Shown here: piece by piece, positions 55,681-63,962 of the stretch
Layout: the number at the start of each line of letters is the position of its first letter
Position numbering within the stretch: the first letter of the stretch is position 1
NCBI RefSeq assembly: GCF_019431455.1
Contig: NZ_JAHYSR010000002.1
Location: forward strand, 103,723 to 167,722
Reading direction: 5' to 3'
DNA length: 64,000 nt
Source of the DNA: Paracoccus bogoriensis
Lineage (GTDB): Bacteria > Pseudomonadota > Alphaproteobacteria > Rhodobacterales > Rhodobacteraceae
The notes under the pieces: generated by a model
Databases searched by the model: none
Seen by the model: the letters and a program-made list of their open reading frames with translations, nothing else
Told to the model about the DNA's origin: nothing
Made by a program: the position numbers and the translations under genes

Positions 55681-56406
55681 ATGACCTATTGTGTCGGATT
55701 GAAACTGGATGCGGGCCTTGTCCTGTTGTCGGATACCCGGACCAATGCCGGGCTCGACAATATCTCTTGCTATCGCAAGATGTTCTTCTTCGAGGAGCCT
55801 GGTGAGCGGATCATCACGATCATGACCGCCGGGTCGCTGTCAGTGACCCAGACCACGATTGCACGCCTCAAGGAAGCCATCGAAGACGAGATGGCGGATG
55901 AGACGACCTCGATCATGCGGGCCCCAACCATGCTGCGGGCCGCCATGATCATCGGCGACACGCTTTGCCGCACCCGGCGCGAGATCGCCGAGCAATGCCG
56001 CGACCTCAGGCAGCAGGCTTCGGCCAGCCTGATCGTGGCGGGTCAGCGGCGTGGCGGGGAGATGCGCTTGTTCCTGATCTATCCCGAGGGCAATTTCATC
56101 GAGGCGACCGAGGACACCCCTTTTCTGCAGATCGGCGAACACAAATACGGCAAGCCGATCCTTGACCGCGTCGTGACGCCGTCAACCAGCCTTGCCGATG
56201 CGCAGAAGGCGGTTCTGCTGTCGATGGATTCGACGCTGCGATCGAATCTCTCTGTGGGAATGCCCCTGGACCTGGCTCTGATCGAACGCGACCAGTTCCG
56301 TCTGGGCCTCCGGCGCCGCATTCTCGACGGCGATCCCGATTTCGCCCGGATGAGCGCCGCCTGGTCGGCCGCCTTGCGCGACAGTTTCGGCAAGGTCACG
56401 ATCTGA
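55681..56406 (+). CDS. Anbu (proteasome-type N-terminal threonine protease)
   Basis: This 241-residue protein is a proteasome-beta-like Ntn hydrolase, the Anbu or BPH type. After Met removal the first residue is Thr (MTYCVGLKLDAGLVLLSDTR), the expected catalytic nucleophile, with Asp18 in the SDTRTNAG loop and a Lys at position 32 or nearby in RKMFFF matching the Ntn active site. I took the ATG at 55681 because it puts Thr next to Met; the frame is open to 55549. The nearby ATP-grasp, alpha-E and transglutaminase genes support the Anbu assignment over HslV. Confidence 0.9.
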   Translation: MTYCVGLKLDAGLVLLSDTRTNAGLDNISCYRKMFFFEEPGERIITIMTAGSLSVTQTTIARLKEAIEDEMADETTSIMRAPTMLRAAMIIGDTLCRTRREIAEQCRDLRQQASASLIVAGQRRGGEMRLFLIYPEGNFIEATEDTPFLQIGEHKYGKPILDRVVTPSTSLADAQKAVLLSMDSTLRSNLSVGMPLDLALIERDQFRLGLRRRILDGDPDFARMSAAWSAALRDSFGKVTI

Positions 56407-56414
56407 GCCTGCCC

Positions 56415-56482
56415 CTTTGCCTTGGCCCAGATATCCCGGGGAAAGGCCCGGAACGGGCCGGGGGGGCAGCGGCCCCTGCACC
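56415..56482 (-). repeat. GC-rich intergenic repeat, copy 2
   Basis: On the minus strand this is the same element as copy 1, reading GGTGCAGGGGCCGCTGCCCC at its start, hairpin GGCCCG-TTC-CGGGCC, and GGGCCAAGGCAAAG at its end. It directly follows the Anbu gene stop and is inverted relative to copy 1, so the Anbu gene lies between two opposite copies. Confidence 0.75.
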
Positions 56483-56564
56483 GCTTGACCCTAGGTCAAC
56501 GCTTGTCGATTGAGCCGGCCTCCGTGTCGCGCTAAGCAGGCCGGGATCCAACGGGGACCAACAG

Positions 56565-58844
56565 ATGACAGACCGGACGCCGCGCAACAACCGCATCACG
56601 CCCGAAGAGGCCCTAGCCTATCACATGGAGCCGCGGCCCGGGAAATACGACGTTGTCGCCTCGACGCCCATGGCGACGCAGCGCGACTTGTCTCTGGCCT
56701 ATTCGCCGGGGGTCGCTGTCCCGGTCGAGGCCATCGCTGCCCGCCCCGAAACGGCCTATGACTACACGACCAAGGGCAACATGGTCGCGGTCATCTCGAA
56801 CGGGACCGCGATTCTCGGCCTGGGCAATCTGGGTGCGCTGGCCTCGAAGCCGGTGATGGAGGGCAAGGCGGTTCTGTTCAAGCGCTTCGCCGATGTGAAC
56901 GCGATCGACATCGAGCTGGACACCGAGGATCCAGACGCGTTCATCAACGCCGTCCGTCTGATGGGCCCGACCTTCGGCGGCATCAACCTTGAGGATATCA
57001 AGGCCCCCGAATGCTTCATCATCGAGAGCCGTCTCAAGGAGGTGATGGACATCCCCGTCTTTCATGACGACCAGCACGGCACGGCCGTCATCTGCGCGGC
57101 CGGGCTGCTGAACGCGCTGGAACTGTCGGGCAAGAAGATCGAGGATGTTCGCATCGTGCTGAACGGTGCGGGTGCCGCGGGCATCGCCTGCCTGGAATTG
57201 CTGAAATCCATGGGCGCGCGGCACGAGAACTGCATCATGTGCGACACCAAGGGCGTCATCTGGCAGGGCCGCACCGAGGGCATGAACCAGTGGAAATCGG
57301 CTCATGCCGTCGCGACCGAGGCCCGCACGCTGGAGGATGCGATGAAGGGCGCGGATGTTTTCCTGGGCGTCAGCGCCAAGGGCGCGGTGACTCAGGCGAT
57401 GGTCGCCAGCATGGCCGACAATCCGGTGATCTTCGCCATGGCCAATCCCGATCCCGAGATCACCCCCGAGGATGCCCATGCCGTGCGCCCCGACGCCATC
57501 GTCGCCACGGGCCGCAGCGATTATCCCAATCAGGTGAACAACGTCCTGGGCTTTCCCTATCTGTTCCGCGGCGCCCTGGACATCCATGCCCGCGCCATCA
57601 ATGACGAGATGAAGATCGCCTGCGCCCGCGCCTTGGCGGAGCTGGCGCGCGAGGATGTGCCCGACGAGGTCGCTGTTGCCTATGGCCGCAAGCTGCGTTT
57701 CGGGCGGGACTACATCATCCCCACGCCCTTTGACCCGCGGTTGATCCATGTGATCCCGCCCGCCGTCGCCAGGGCGGGAATGGAGACCGGCGTCGCGCGC
57801 CGTCCGATCATCGACATGGAGGGGTATGTCCAGTCGCTGAAATCGCGCATGGACCCGACCGCTGCCATCCTGCAGGGCATCCATGCGCGCGCGCGCCGGG
57901 CTCAGGCGCGGATGATCTTTGCCGAAGGTGACGATCCGCGCGTGTTGCGCGCGGCCGTGTCCTGGAGCCGGACCGGGATGGGGCAGGCGCTGGTCGTCGG
58001 CCGCGAGGCCGAAGTCAAGGCCGAGTTGGAGGCCTTGGGCCTGGGCGATGCCTGGCGCGAGATCACGGTGGTCAATGCCGCCAACAGCCGCCATCTGGAT
58101 GCCTATCACGACTTTCTTTATCAGCGGCTTCAGCGCAAGGGTGTGGACCGCGAGGATGCCTTCAAGCTGGCCAATCGCGACCGCCATATCTTTGCAGCCC
58201 TGATGCTGGCGCATGGTCATGGCGACGGTCTGGTGACCGGGGCCACGCGGAAAAGCGCGCCGGTCCTGGCGCAGATCGGTCATGTCTTCGATGTGCGCCC
58301 GCAGGACGGAACCGTAGGGATCACGGCCGTGCTGCATAGGGGCAGGATCGTGCTGATCGGTGACACGCTGGTCCATGAATGGCCCGAAGCCGAGGATCTG
58401 GCCGACATCGCCACGCGCGGCGCGGATGTGGCCCGCAGTCTGGGGCTCGAGCCTCGGGTCGCGTTCCTGTCATTCTCGAACTTCGGCTATCCGGTCAGCG
58501 AGCGGGCGACCAAGATGGCGCAGGCCGCGCATGTGCTGGATGCGCGGCGCGTGGATTTCGAATACGAGGGCGAGATGACCGTGGATGTCGCGCTGAACCG
58601 CGAGGCCGCCGCGCGCTATCCGTTCAGCCGCCTGACCGGGCCCGCCAATGTGCTGGTCGTGCCGGCGCGGCATTCGGCCTCGATCTCGGTCAAGCTGATG
58701 CAGGAGATGGCGGGGGCGACCGTGGTCGGGCCGATCCTGACCGGCGTGCCGCGTCCGATCCAGATCTGTTCGACCGGCTCGACCGTCAGCGATATCCTGA
58801 ACATGGCCGCCATCGCCGCGGGCGGGCTGACCACGGCGCGCTGA
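56565..58844 (+). CDS. maeB: NADP malic enzyme with C-terminal phosphotransacetylase-like domain
   Basis: This 759-residue fusion oxidatively decarboxylates malate to pyruvate. Residues 1 to about 430 are the malic enzyme (YTTKGNMVAVISNGTAILGLGN, HDDQHGTAVICAAGLLNAL with the catalytic region, and NGAGAAGIACLELL for NADP). Residues from about 440 are related to phosphate acetyltransferase (MIFAEGDDPRVLRAA, GLVTGATRKSAP), usually regulatory rather than active in MaeB proteins. The length and architecture match the proteobacterial MaeB norm. Confidence 0.96.
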   Translation: MTDRTPRNNRITPEEALAYHMEPRPGKYDVVASTPMATQRDLSLAYSPGVAVPVEAIAARPETAYDYTTKGNMVAVISNGTAILGLGNLGALASKPVMEGKAVLFKRFADVNAIDIELDTEDPDAFINAVRLMGPTFGGINLEDIKAPECFIIESRLKEVMDIPVFHDDQHGTAVICAAGLLNALELSGKKIEDVRIVLNGAGAAGIACLELLKSMGARHENCIMCDTKGVIWQGRTEGMNQWKSAHAVATEARTLEDAMKGADVFLGVSAKGAVTQAMVASMADNPVIFAMANPDPEITPEDAHAVRPDAIVATGRSDYPNQVNNVLGFPYLFRGALDIHARAINDEMKIACARALAELAREDVPDEVAVAYGRKLRFGRDYIIPTPFDPRLIHVIPPAVARAGMETGVARRPIIDMEGYVQSLKSRMDPTAAILQGIHARARRAQARMIFAEGDDPRVLRAAVSWSRTGMGQALVVGREAEVKAELEALGLGDAWREITVVNAANSRHLDAYHDFLYQRLQRKGVDREDAFKLANRDRHIFAALMLAHGHGDGLVTGATRKSAPVLAQIGHVFDVRPQDGTVGITAVLHRGRIVLIGDTLVHEWPEAEDLADIATRGADVARSLGLEPRVAFLSFSNFGYPVSERATKMAQAAHVLDARRVDFEYEGEMTVDVALNREAAARYPFSRLTGPANVLVVPARHSASISVKLMQEMAGATVVGPILTGVPRPIQICSTGSTVSDILNMAAIAAGGLTTAR

Positions 58845-58851
58845 GAGAGGG

Positions 58852-58915
58852 AAGAGGGGGCGCTGCCCCCCGTCCCCGTGCCGGGGACTCCCCCCGGGGT
58901 ATTTTCGCAACGAAG
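58852..58915 (+). repeat. GC-rich intergenic repeat, copy 3
   Basis: GAAGAGGGGGCGCTGCCCCC begins this element, followed by the hairpin CCCC-GTGCC-GGGG and the end CCCCCGGGGTATTTT. It shares the GGGCGCTGCCCCC core and hairpin position with copies 1 and 2 but is more diverged. It occupies the gap between the convergent maeB and trhO genes and could act as a bidirectional terminator. Confidence 0.6.
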
Positions 58916-58918
58916 AAG

Positions 58919-59794
58919 TCAGGCGCGGCGGTCGAACTGGCGTTGTCTTTCGCGGAAGCGGGCGCGGTCCTCGGGGGTGTATTCGCCGGTGCAGCGGTGG
59001 CAGGAGACGCCCTCTTCATATTCGGGGCGGGCGCGATCCTCGGGGGACACCGGGCGGCGGCAGGCGTGGCACAGCCGGTGGCGGCCCGGCGCCAGGCCGT
59101 GGGTCAGGCTGACACGCTGGTCGAAGACAAAGCATTCGCCCTGCCAGAGGCTGTCGGCCTCTGGCACGTCCTCGAGATATTGCAGGATGCCGCCCTGGAG
59201 GTGATAGACCTCGGGGACGCCTTGCAAGAGGAGGTAGTTCGTCGATTTCTCGCAGCGGATGCCGCCTGTGCAGAACATCGCGATGCGTTTGCCCTGGAAG
59301 CGGTCGGCATTCCGGGCCCACCATTCGGGGAAGTCGCGGAAGCTTTTGGTGCCGGGGTCGATGGCGCCCTTGAAGCTGCCGATCTGAACCTCGTAGTCGT
59401 TGCGCGTGTCGATCAAGGCCACATCGGGGGCTTGGATCAGGGCGTTCCAGTCGCAGGGTGCCACATAGCGGCCTGTTGCCGCGATCGGGTCCACCTGGGG
59501 TTGGCCCATCGTCACGATCTCGCGCTTGAGGCGGACCTTCATACGGCCGAAGGGCGGGGTTGCAGCCGCACTTTCCTTCCAGACCAGTGTCGCGCAGCCC
59601 GGTAGGGCACGGATATGAGCCAGTGCCGCGTCGATGCCCTTTCGCGGGCCTGCAATCGTGCCGTTGATCCCCTCGGGCGCCAGAATCAGCGTGCCGCACA
59701 GGCCCTGTGCCTGGCAAAGGTCAAGCAACGGTCCACGCAGGGCTGCGGGATCGTCGAATCGGGTGAAGTGATAGAGTGCGGCGACCACGAGCAT
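58919..59794 (-). CDS. trhO: tRNA uridine(34) hydroxylase TrhO (rhodanese-type)
   Basis: This enzyme makes 5-hydroxyuridine at the wobble position of some tRNAs. The 291-residue protein has an N-terminal acylphosphatase-like domain (LILAPEGINGTIAGP), a rhodanese domain with the CTGGIRC loop (C175 and C181), and a Cys-rich C-terminal part (CHACRRPVSPED, CHRCTG) that could bind zinc. It converges on maeB. Confidence 0.93.
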   Translation of the reverse strand: MLVVAALYHFTRFDDPAALRGPLLDLCQAQGLCGTLILAPEGINGTIAGPRKGIDAALAHIRALPGCATLVWKESAAATPPFGRMKVRLKREIVTMGQPQVDPIAATGRYVAPCDWNALIQAPDVALIDTRNDYEVQIGSFKGAIDPGTKSFRDFPEWWARNADRFQGKRIAMFCTGGIRCEKSTNYLLLQGVPEVYHLQGGILQYLEDVPEADSLWQGECFVFDQRVSLTHGLAPGRHRLCHACRRPVSPEDRARPEYEEGVSCHRCTGEYTPEDRARFRERQRQFDRRA

Positions 59795-59961
59795 GGGCGC
59801 GACCTAGCGCCGCCGCCGTCCTGTGACAAGGCCGGTCGTCGCAGCGCGGCGATCCGGCGTCGCGCGAAACTTCTGCCGCAGGAGTTATTGTCACGAGGGC
59901 TTGACCCTGACGCGCGTGCGCCATTCAACTGCGCCCGGACTTTCCGAAGCAGGAGCAACCC

Positions 59962-60582
59962 TTGTCCCAGGCGTTGATTGTGGTTGATGTCCAGGTCGAT
60001 TTCTGCCCCGGTGGTGCATTGGCCGTCCCGGCAGGAGACGAGGTCGTTGCACCGATAAACGCGATGATGGGCGATTACGATACGGTGATCCTGACGCAGG
60101 ACTGGCACCCGGCCGAACATTCCAGTTTCGCGGACAATTTCAGACCCGGGCCGGGCGACCCCGCTGGCACGGGGGCGCCATTTTCGTTTGTGGAGATGGA
60201 ATATGGTCCGCAGGTTCTCTGGCCGCGCCACTGCGTGCAGGGCACCAGGGGCGCAAACCTCCATCCCGATCTGGACCAGAGCCGGGCCGAGCTGATCCTG
60301 CGCAAGGGTTTCCGGCCCCAGATCGACAGTTATTCCGCGTTCTTCGAGAACGACAAGATGACGCCGACCGGTCTGCACGGCTATCTGGCCGAGCGAGGCA
60401 TCACCCATCTGACCTTTGTCGGGCTGGCTCATGATTTCTGCGTGGCCTATAGTGCGATTGACGCCGCGCGCTTGGGCTATGACACGCGGATCATCGAATC
60501 GGCTTGCCGCGCGATCAACCTGAACGGCAGCCTTGCCGATGCGCGCGACCGGATGTGGCAAGCGGGGGTTGCCCTGTTCTGA
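59962..60582 (+). CDS. pncA: Nicotinamidase
   Basis: This enzyme hydrolyses nicotinamide to nicotinate in NAD salvage. The 206-residue protein shows the catalytic Asp9 in VVDVQVDFCPGG, metal-site residues in TQDWHPAEHSSF, and the catalytic Cys in AHDFCVAYSAIDAA. The start is a TTG with AGGAG before it. pncB, which uses the product, follows 57 bases later. Confidence 0.95.
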   Translation: MSQALIVVDVQVDFCPGGALAVPAGDEVVAPINAMMGDYDTVILTQDWHPAEHSSFADNFRPGPGDPAGTGAPFSFVEMEYGPQVLWPRHCVQGTRGANLHPDLDQSRAELILRKGFRPQIDSYSAFFENDKMTPTGLHGYLAERGITHLTFVGLAHDFCVAYSAIDAARLGYDTRIIESACRAINLNGSLADARDRMWQAGVALF

Positions 60583-60639
60583 GATCTTGCAGCCGCGGTC
60601 CAATCAGGGCACCAAGGATGGGCCGAACAGGAGGCCCGG

Positions 60640-61932
60640 ATGGTCGATATCGCCACGCGCGTCTATAATCACAAATGGAAGATCGACCCGATCATTCGGT
60701 CCCTGATCGACACGGATTTCTACAAGCTTTTGATGTGTCAGTCGATTTTCCGCAACAGGCCCGACACGACCGTCACCTTCAGCCTGATCAACCGCAGCCG
60801 CGACATCCGTCTGGCCGAACTGATCGACGAGGGCGAGCTGCGCGAGCAGTTGGACCATGTGCGCGGCCTGTCGCTGACGCGCGGCGAAAGCACCTGGCTG
60901 CGCGGCAACACCTTCTATGGAAAGCGGCAGATGTTCCGGCCGGATTTCATGGCTTTTCTTGAGAGGCTGCGCCTGCCCGCCTATCACCTGGAAAAGCATG
61001 ACGGCCAGTATCGTCTGACCTTCGAGGGCGCCTGGCCTGAGGTCATGCTGTGGGAGATCCCGGCCCTGGCGATCCTGATGGAGCTGCGTTCCCGAGCGGT
61101 TTTGCGCGACATGGGTCGGTTCGAGCTGCAGGTTCTCTATGCCCGTGCCATGACCCGCCTGTGGGAAAAGATCGAGGCGCTGCGTGTCCTTCCCGACCTT
61201 CGGATCGCCGATTTCGGCACGCGGCGGCGGCATAGTTTCCTGTGGCAGGACTGGGCCGTGCAAGCCATGATCGAAGGGTTGGGCGAACGTTTCACGGGCA
61301 CGTCGAACTGCCTGATCGCGCAGCGCCGCGATATCGAGGCGATCGGCACGAACGCCCATGAACTGCCCATGGTTCATGCCGCGTTGGCCGATGACGACGA
61401 TGCGCTGCGCCGCGCGCCCTATGACGTTCTGGCCGATTGGCAAGAGGAGCATGACGGCAATCTGCGGATCATCCTGCCCGACACTTATGGCACTGCGGGC
61501 TTTCTGGCGGGCGCGCCGGACTGGCTGGCGAGCTGGACCGGCGTGCGGATCGACAGCGGTGCGCCCGAGGCAGGTGCCGAGGCCGCGATCCGCTGGTGGC
61601 AGGAACGGGGAGAGAACCCGCGCGACAAGCTGGTGATCTTTTCCGACGGGCTGGACGTGGATCGGATTATCGCCCTGCACCGGCGGTTTCATGGGCGGGT
61701 CAGGGTCAGCTTTGGTTGGGGAACCCTGCTGACCAACGATTTCCGGGGGCTGGTCAGGAATGACGGGCTGGCCCCGTTCAGCCTTGTCTGTAAGGCGGTG
61801 GCGGCGAACGGTCGCCCCACGGTCAAGTTGTCGGACAACCCCGAAAAGGCCACTGGCCCCGCCGACGAGATCGCGCGATACAAGCGCGTCTTCGGCGTAG
61901 GCCAGCAGCAGCCCATGCAGGTGGTGGTCTAG
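60640..61932 (+). CDS. pncB: Nicotinate phosphoribosyltransferase
   Basis: This enzyme joins nicotinate to PRPP to give nicotinate mononucleotide. The 430-residue protein has [18 protein letters not shown] near the N terminus, [14 protein letters not shown], and [14 protein letters not shown], family hallmarks. It follows pncA, so both salvage steps are encoded together. Its stop codon overlaps the stop of the convergent luxI gene. Confidence 0.97.
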   Translation: MVDIATRVYNHKWKIDPIIRSLIDTDFYKLLMCQSIFRNRPDTTVTFSLINRSRDIRLAELIDEGELREQLDHVRGLSLTRGESTWLRGNTFYGKRQMFRPDFMAFLERLRLPAYHLEKHDGQYRLTFEGAWPEVMLWEIPALAILMELRSRAVLRDMGRFELQVLYARAMTRLWEKIEALRVLPDLRIADFGTRRRHSFLWQDWAVQAMIEGLGERFTGTSNCLIAQRRDIEAIGTNAHELPMVHAALADDDDALRRAPYDVLADWQEEHDGNLRIILPDTYGTAGFLAGAPDWLASWTGVRIDSGAPEAGAEAAIRWWQERGENPRDKLVIFSDGLDVDRIIALHRRFHGRVRVSFGWGTLLTNDFRGLVRNDGLAPFSLVCKAVAANGRPTVKLSDNPEKATGPADEIARYKRVFGVGQQQPMQVVV

Positions 61933-62555
61933 CCCGGTCCTGGCCGGTGTGATTCGGCTTCCGCCGGGCGGACGGCACACGAGAATGCCAGAAAGCGGCC
62001 ATCGTCATTGGCCACCAGATCGCCAAGCGGGCGCGGCGTCCAGCCCAACCTGCTGGCCATCCTCAGAAAGGCCGGTGGTCCCAGAAAGAGGCATTCCGAG
62101 GCGCCGAGCTCGTGCAGATGCCGGTTTGCGACATCAAGGATCCGTTCGGCCAGGCCGGGCACGGGCAGGGCGGCAAAGCGCGTCAGTTCCCATGCGCGCC
62201 GATCGACAGGTGGCTCGTCATGGCAGAGATCGCGCGGCATACCCGGCAGCAGACCCAGATGGGCGTCTCGGATCATGTAGGAATAAACCACCTTTCCGGC
62301 GCCGAAACTGTGATCGGTGCGCTTCAGCCGCGCGCCTCCGACCGCGCGTCCGCCGCGATGCGCGATCACATAGGCGGTGTCGAAAGTATCATATTGCTCG
62401 AACTCGATACCGTCGGCGTGGTGCAGGGGCCAGGCCATCCGATCCACGAAAATCTGTTTGCGCAGCCGGAAGAAGCTGGCGACCAGGTCGAAGCGGCGCA
62501 TGTCGCGCGGCAGCACGACGACTTCGATCCGGACGGGGATGTCGCTGTCGCTCAT
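61929..62555 (-). CDS. Acyl-homoserine lactone synthase, LuxI-type
   Basis: This 208-residue protein should make an acyl-homoserine lactone signal from SAM and an acyl-ACP. Family motifs present are [15 protein letters not shown] (N-terminal Arg and Phe/Trp positions), [14 protein letters not shown], and [13 protein letters not shown] chose the ATG at 62555, whose first bases overlap the TGA of the 69-residue gene upstream (ATGA); the frame is open upstream to 62636. The signal chain length cannot be read from sequence. Confidence 0.85.
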   Translation of the reverse strand: MSDSDIPVRIEVVVLPRDMRRFDLVASFFRLRKQIFVDRMAWPLHHADGIEFEQYDTFDTAYVIAHRGGRAVGGARLKRTDHSFGAGKVVYSYMIRDAHLGLLPGMPRDLCHDEPPVDRRAWELTRFAALPVPGLAERILDVANRHLHELGASECLFLGPPAFLRMASRLGWTPRPLGDLVANDDGRFLAFSCAVRPAEAESHRPGPG

Positions 62556-62761
62556 TGGCGCATCCCCTCGGGCAGGCGGGCAAGGCCCAGGAACTGACGC
62601 CCGCCCGTCACATGATTGGGCAGCCAGAGCCCCCAAGGCGTGATTTCGACCTTCATGACGCCGTCCTCGGCATAGGCATCGAAATAGGTCAGCATCGTCT
62701 CGACCATGTCGCGGCTGAACTCGGCCGTTGCCAGCCGCGGTTCGCGGATTTCCTTTACCAT
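62552..62761 (-). CDS. Unknown 69-residue protein coupled to luxI
   Basis: The frame from the ATG at 62761 encodes 69 residues beginning MVKEIREPRLATAEFSRD and ending [17 protein letters not shown] lies 10 bases upstream. I do not recognise a family. The first half looks helical; the second half (KVEITPWGLWLPNHVTGG) suggests beta strands, with two Trp residues. Its TGA overlaps the luxI ATG and it is the first gene of that transcript, opposite luxR. A role tied to signal synthesis or its control is an inference from position only. Confidence 0.7.
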   Translation of the reverse strand: MVKEIREPRLATAEFSRDMVETMLTYFDAYAEDGVMKVEITPWGLWLPNHVTGGRQFLGLARLPEGMRQ

Positions 62762-62845
62762 CGGTTTTTCTCTCCTGTGTAACCGGGATGTTCTGAAGAA
62801 ATCCTTAATCGGAGGGGAAAGTCGCCGGCAATCGACCGACCCTGC

Positions 62846-62866
62846 CTTTTCGGTATATCCGAAAAG
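62846..62866. promoter_or_regulatory. 21-bp palindrome, candidate lux-box operator
   Basis: Perfect 8-base arms CTTTTCGG and CCGAAAAG flank TATAT. It sits 50 bases before luxR and 84 bases before the 69-residue gene, between divergent genes, and its size suits a LuxR dimer. It could control one or both directions. Confidence 0.65.
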
Positions 62867-62916
62867 ACATATCATGCCGGCACTGGCGGGGCTTCGGCCC
62901 GAAATGGAGGGCTGCG

Positions 62917-63534
62917 ATGCTCAAGGATCTGATCCCCGGCTTCGACGACGAGATCGCCGAGATGCACGCCCTGGCCCCGACCGGCTGGATCATGGGCTTC
63001 AACCTGACCTTCCGTGGTCCCGAGCACCTGTTCAATGCCTATCCCGATGCCTGGCGCGCCATCTACGAAGAACGCAACTATTTCTTCGGCGACCCGATCG
63101 CGATGTGGACCATGACGAATGACGGTTGGGTGCGCTGGTCCGAGGTCCGCATCCCCGACCTGCGCGGTGTCATGCGCGAGGCGCGGCGCTTCCGGCTGAA
63201 TCACGGTGTCGCGATCTCGCGCAAGGTGAACGGCAAGCGGTCCTTTCTGACGCTGTCCCATCCTGACCGCGAATTCACCGATGAAGAAATTGGCCGCTGC
63301 GCCGCGCGCTTTTCGCTGTGGACGGATCTGGTGCTCAGCCGGGTAACGCTGGGCCCGGGCGAACTGGATGTTTTGCGCTGTTTCCGCGACGGGATGGGTC
63401 AGGCCGAGACCGCCAGCGTTCTGGGCATCGCGGAATCAACGGTCAAGCAGCGTGCGCTGAAGGCCTGCTCCAAGCTGGGGGCCAGAACCCGCACGCAGGC
63501 AGTGGCCATTGCCGTGTCGCGGAACTACCTTTAG
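62917..63534 (+). CDS. LuxR-type quorum-sensing regulator
   Basis: This 205-residue protein has an N-terminal autoinducer-binding domain (residues about 1-140, with NYFFGDPIAMWTM and WSEVRIPD resembling signal-pocket sequence) and a C-terminal LuxR helix-turn-helix (LGPGELDVLRCFRDGMGQAETASVLGIAESTVKQRALKACSKLGA, about 145-190). The luxI pair is nearby and divergent, fitting a cognate sensor. It is slightly shorter than typical LuxR proteins. Confidence 0.88.
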   Translation: MLKDLIPGFDDEIAEMHALAPTGWIMGFNLTFRGPEHLFNAYPDAWRAIYEERNYFFGDPIAMWTMTNDGWVRWSEVRIPDLRGVMREARRFRLNHGVAISRKVNGKRSFLTLSHPDREFTDEEIGRCAARFSLWTDLVLSRVTLGPGELDVLRCFRDGMGQAETASVLGIAESTVKQRALKACSKLGARTRTQAVAIAVSRNYL

Positions 63535-63962
63535 CAGGATCTGAAATCGTCCTGAACCAGAACGCGTTCTGTCTTTGGGGGAAGCTGGCTTGATGACGAT
63601 ACCCGTTGGTGCGTTTACGGATGCGCCGATGTCCAGCATTTGGTCGTTAACCGAAACAACGGGCAGCTTGAGCGTCTGCTTATGGGCACCCTTCAGGCAA
63701 TGGAGGTGGCGGGTCACCCCTTGGTCCTTCCCTATGTCCAGCCCCAGCTCTCACAGGCGCCTTTCATCACGAACGACGGGGTTCCATCCGAGAAGATCAC
63801 CGCGCGGCCTTCCCGGGGGGGGGGTAGAAATATCCCGACCCAGAAGTGCGATTGTCGGGGATTGAGCGAGAGGCATACGCGGTTCCCTGTGGGGGCACTT
63901 TCGCGGAAACCTCTGGCTCGTGCGGTAATCCTCCCCGTTTTAGCGGGGCGCGACCGTAGAAC
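63535..63962. other. 428 bp after luxR with no confident gene; possible eroded coding remnant
   Basis: No complete gene with a start is convincing here. In the plus frame starting at 63571 the region reads as protein-like sequence (LVVNRNNGQLERLLMG, then HPLVLPYVQPQLSQAPFITNDG) from about 63571 to 63800, without a start codon and with a stop just upstream (63553-63555). It may be the remnant of a gene damaged next to the insertion sequence at the right edge. The run of ten or so Gs near 63813 is notable. Nothing else is evident up to the transposase. Confidence 0.3.

Noticed and set aside
63575..63865. 96-residue open frame after luxR
   Set aside because: Its translation is Ser/Arg/Trp-rich without a family-like pattern; a different frame in the same segment looks more protein-like, though it too lacks a start.
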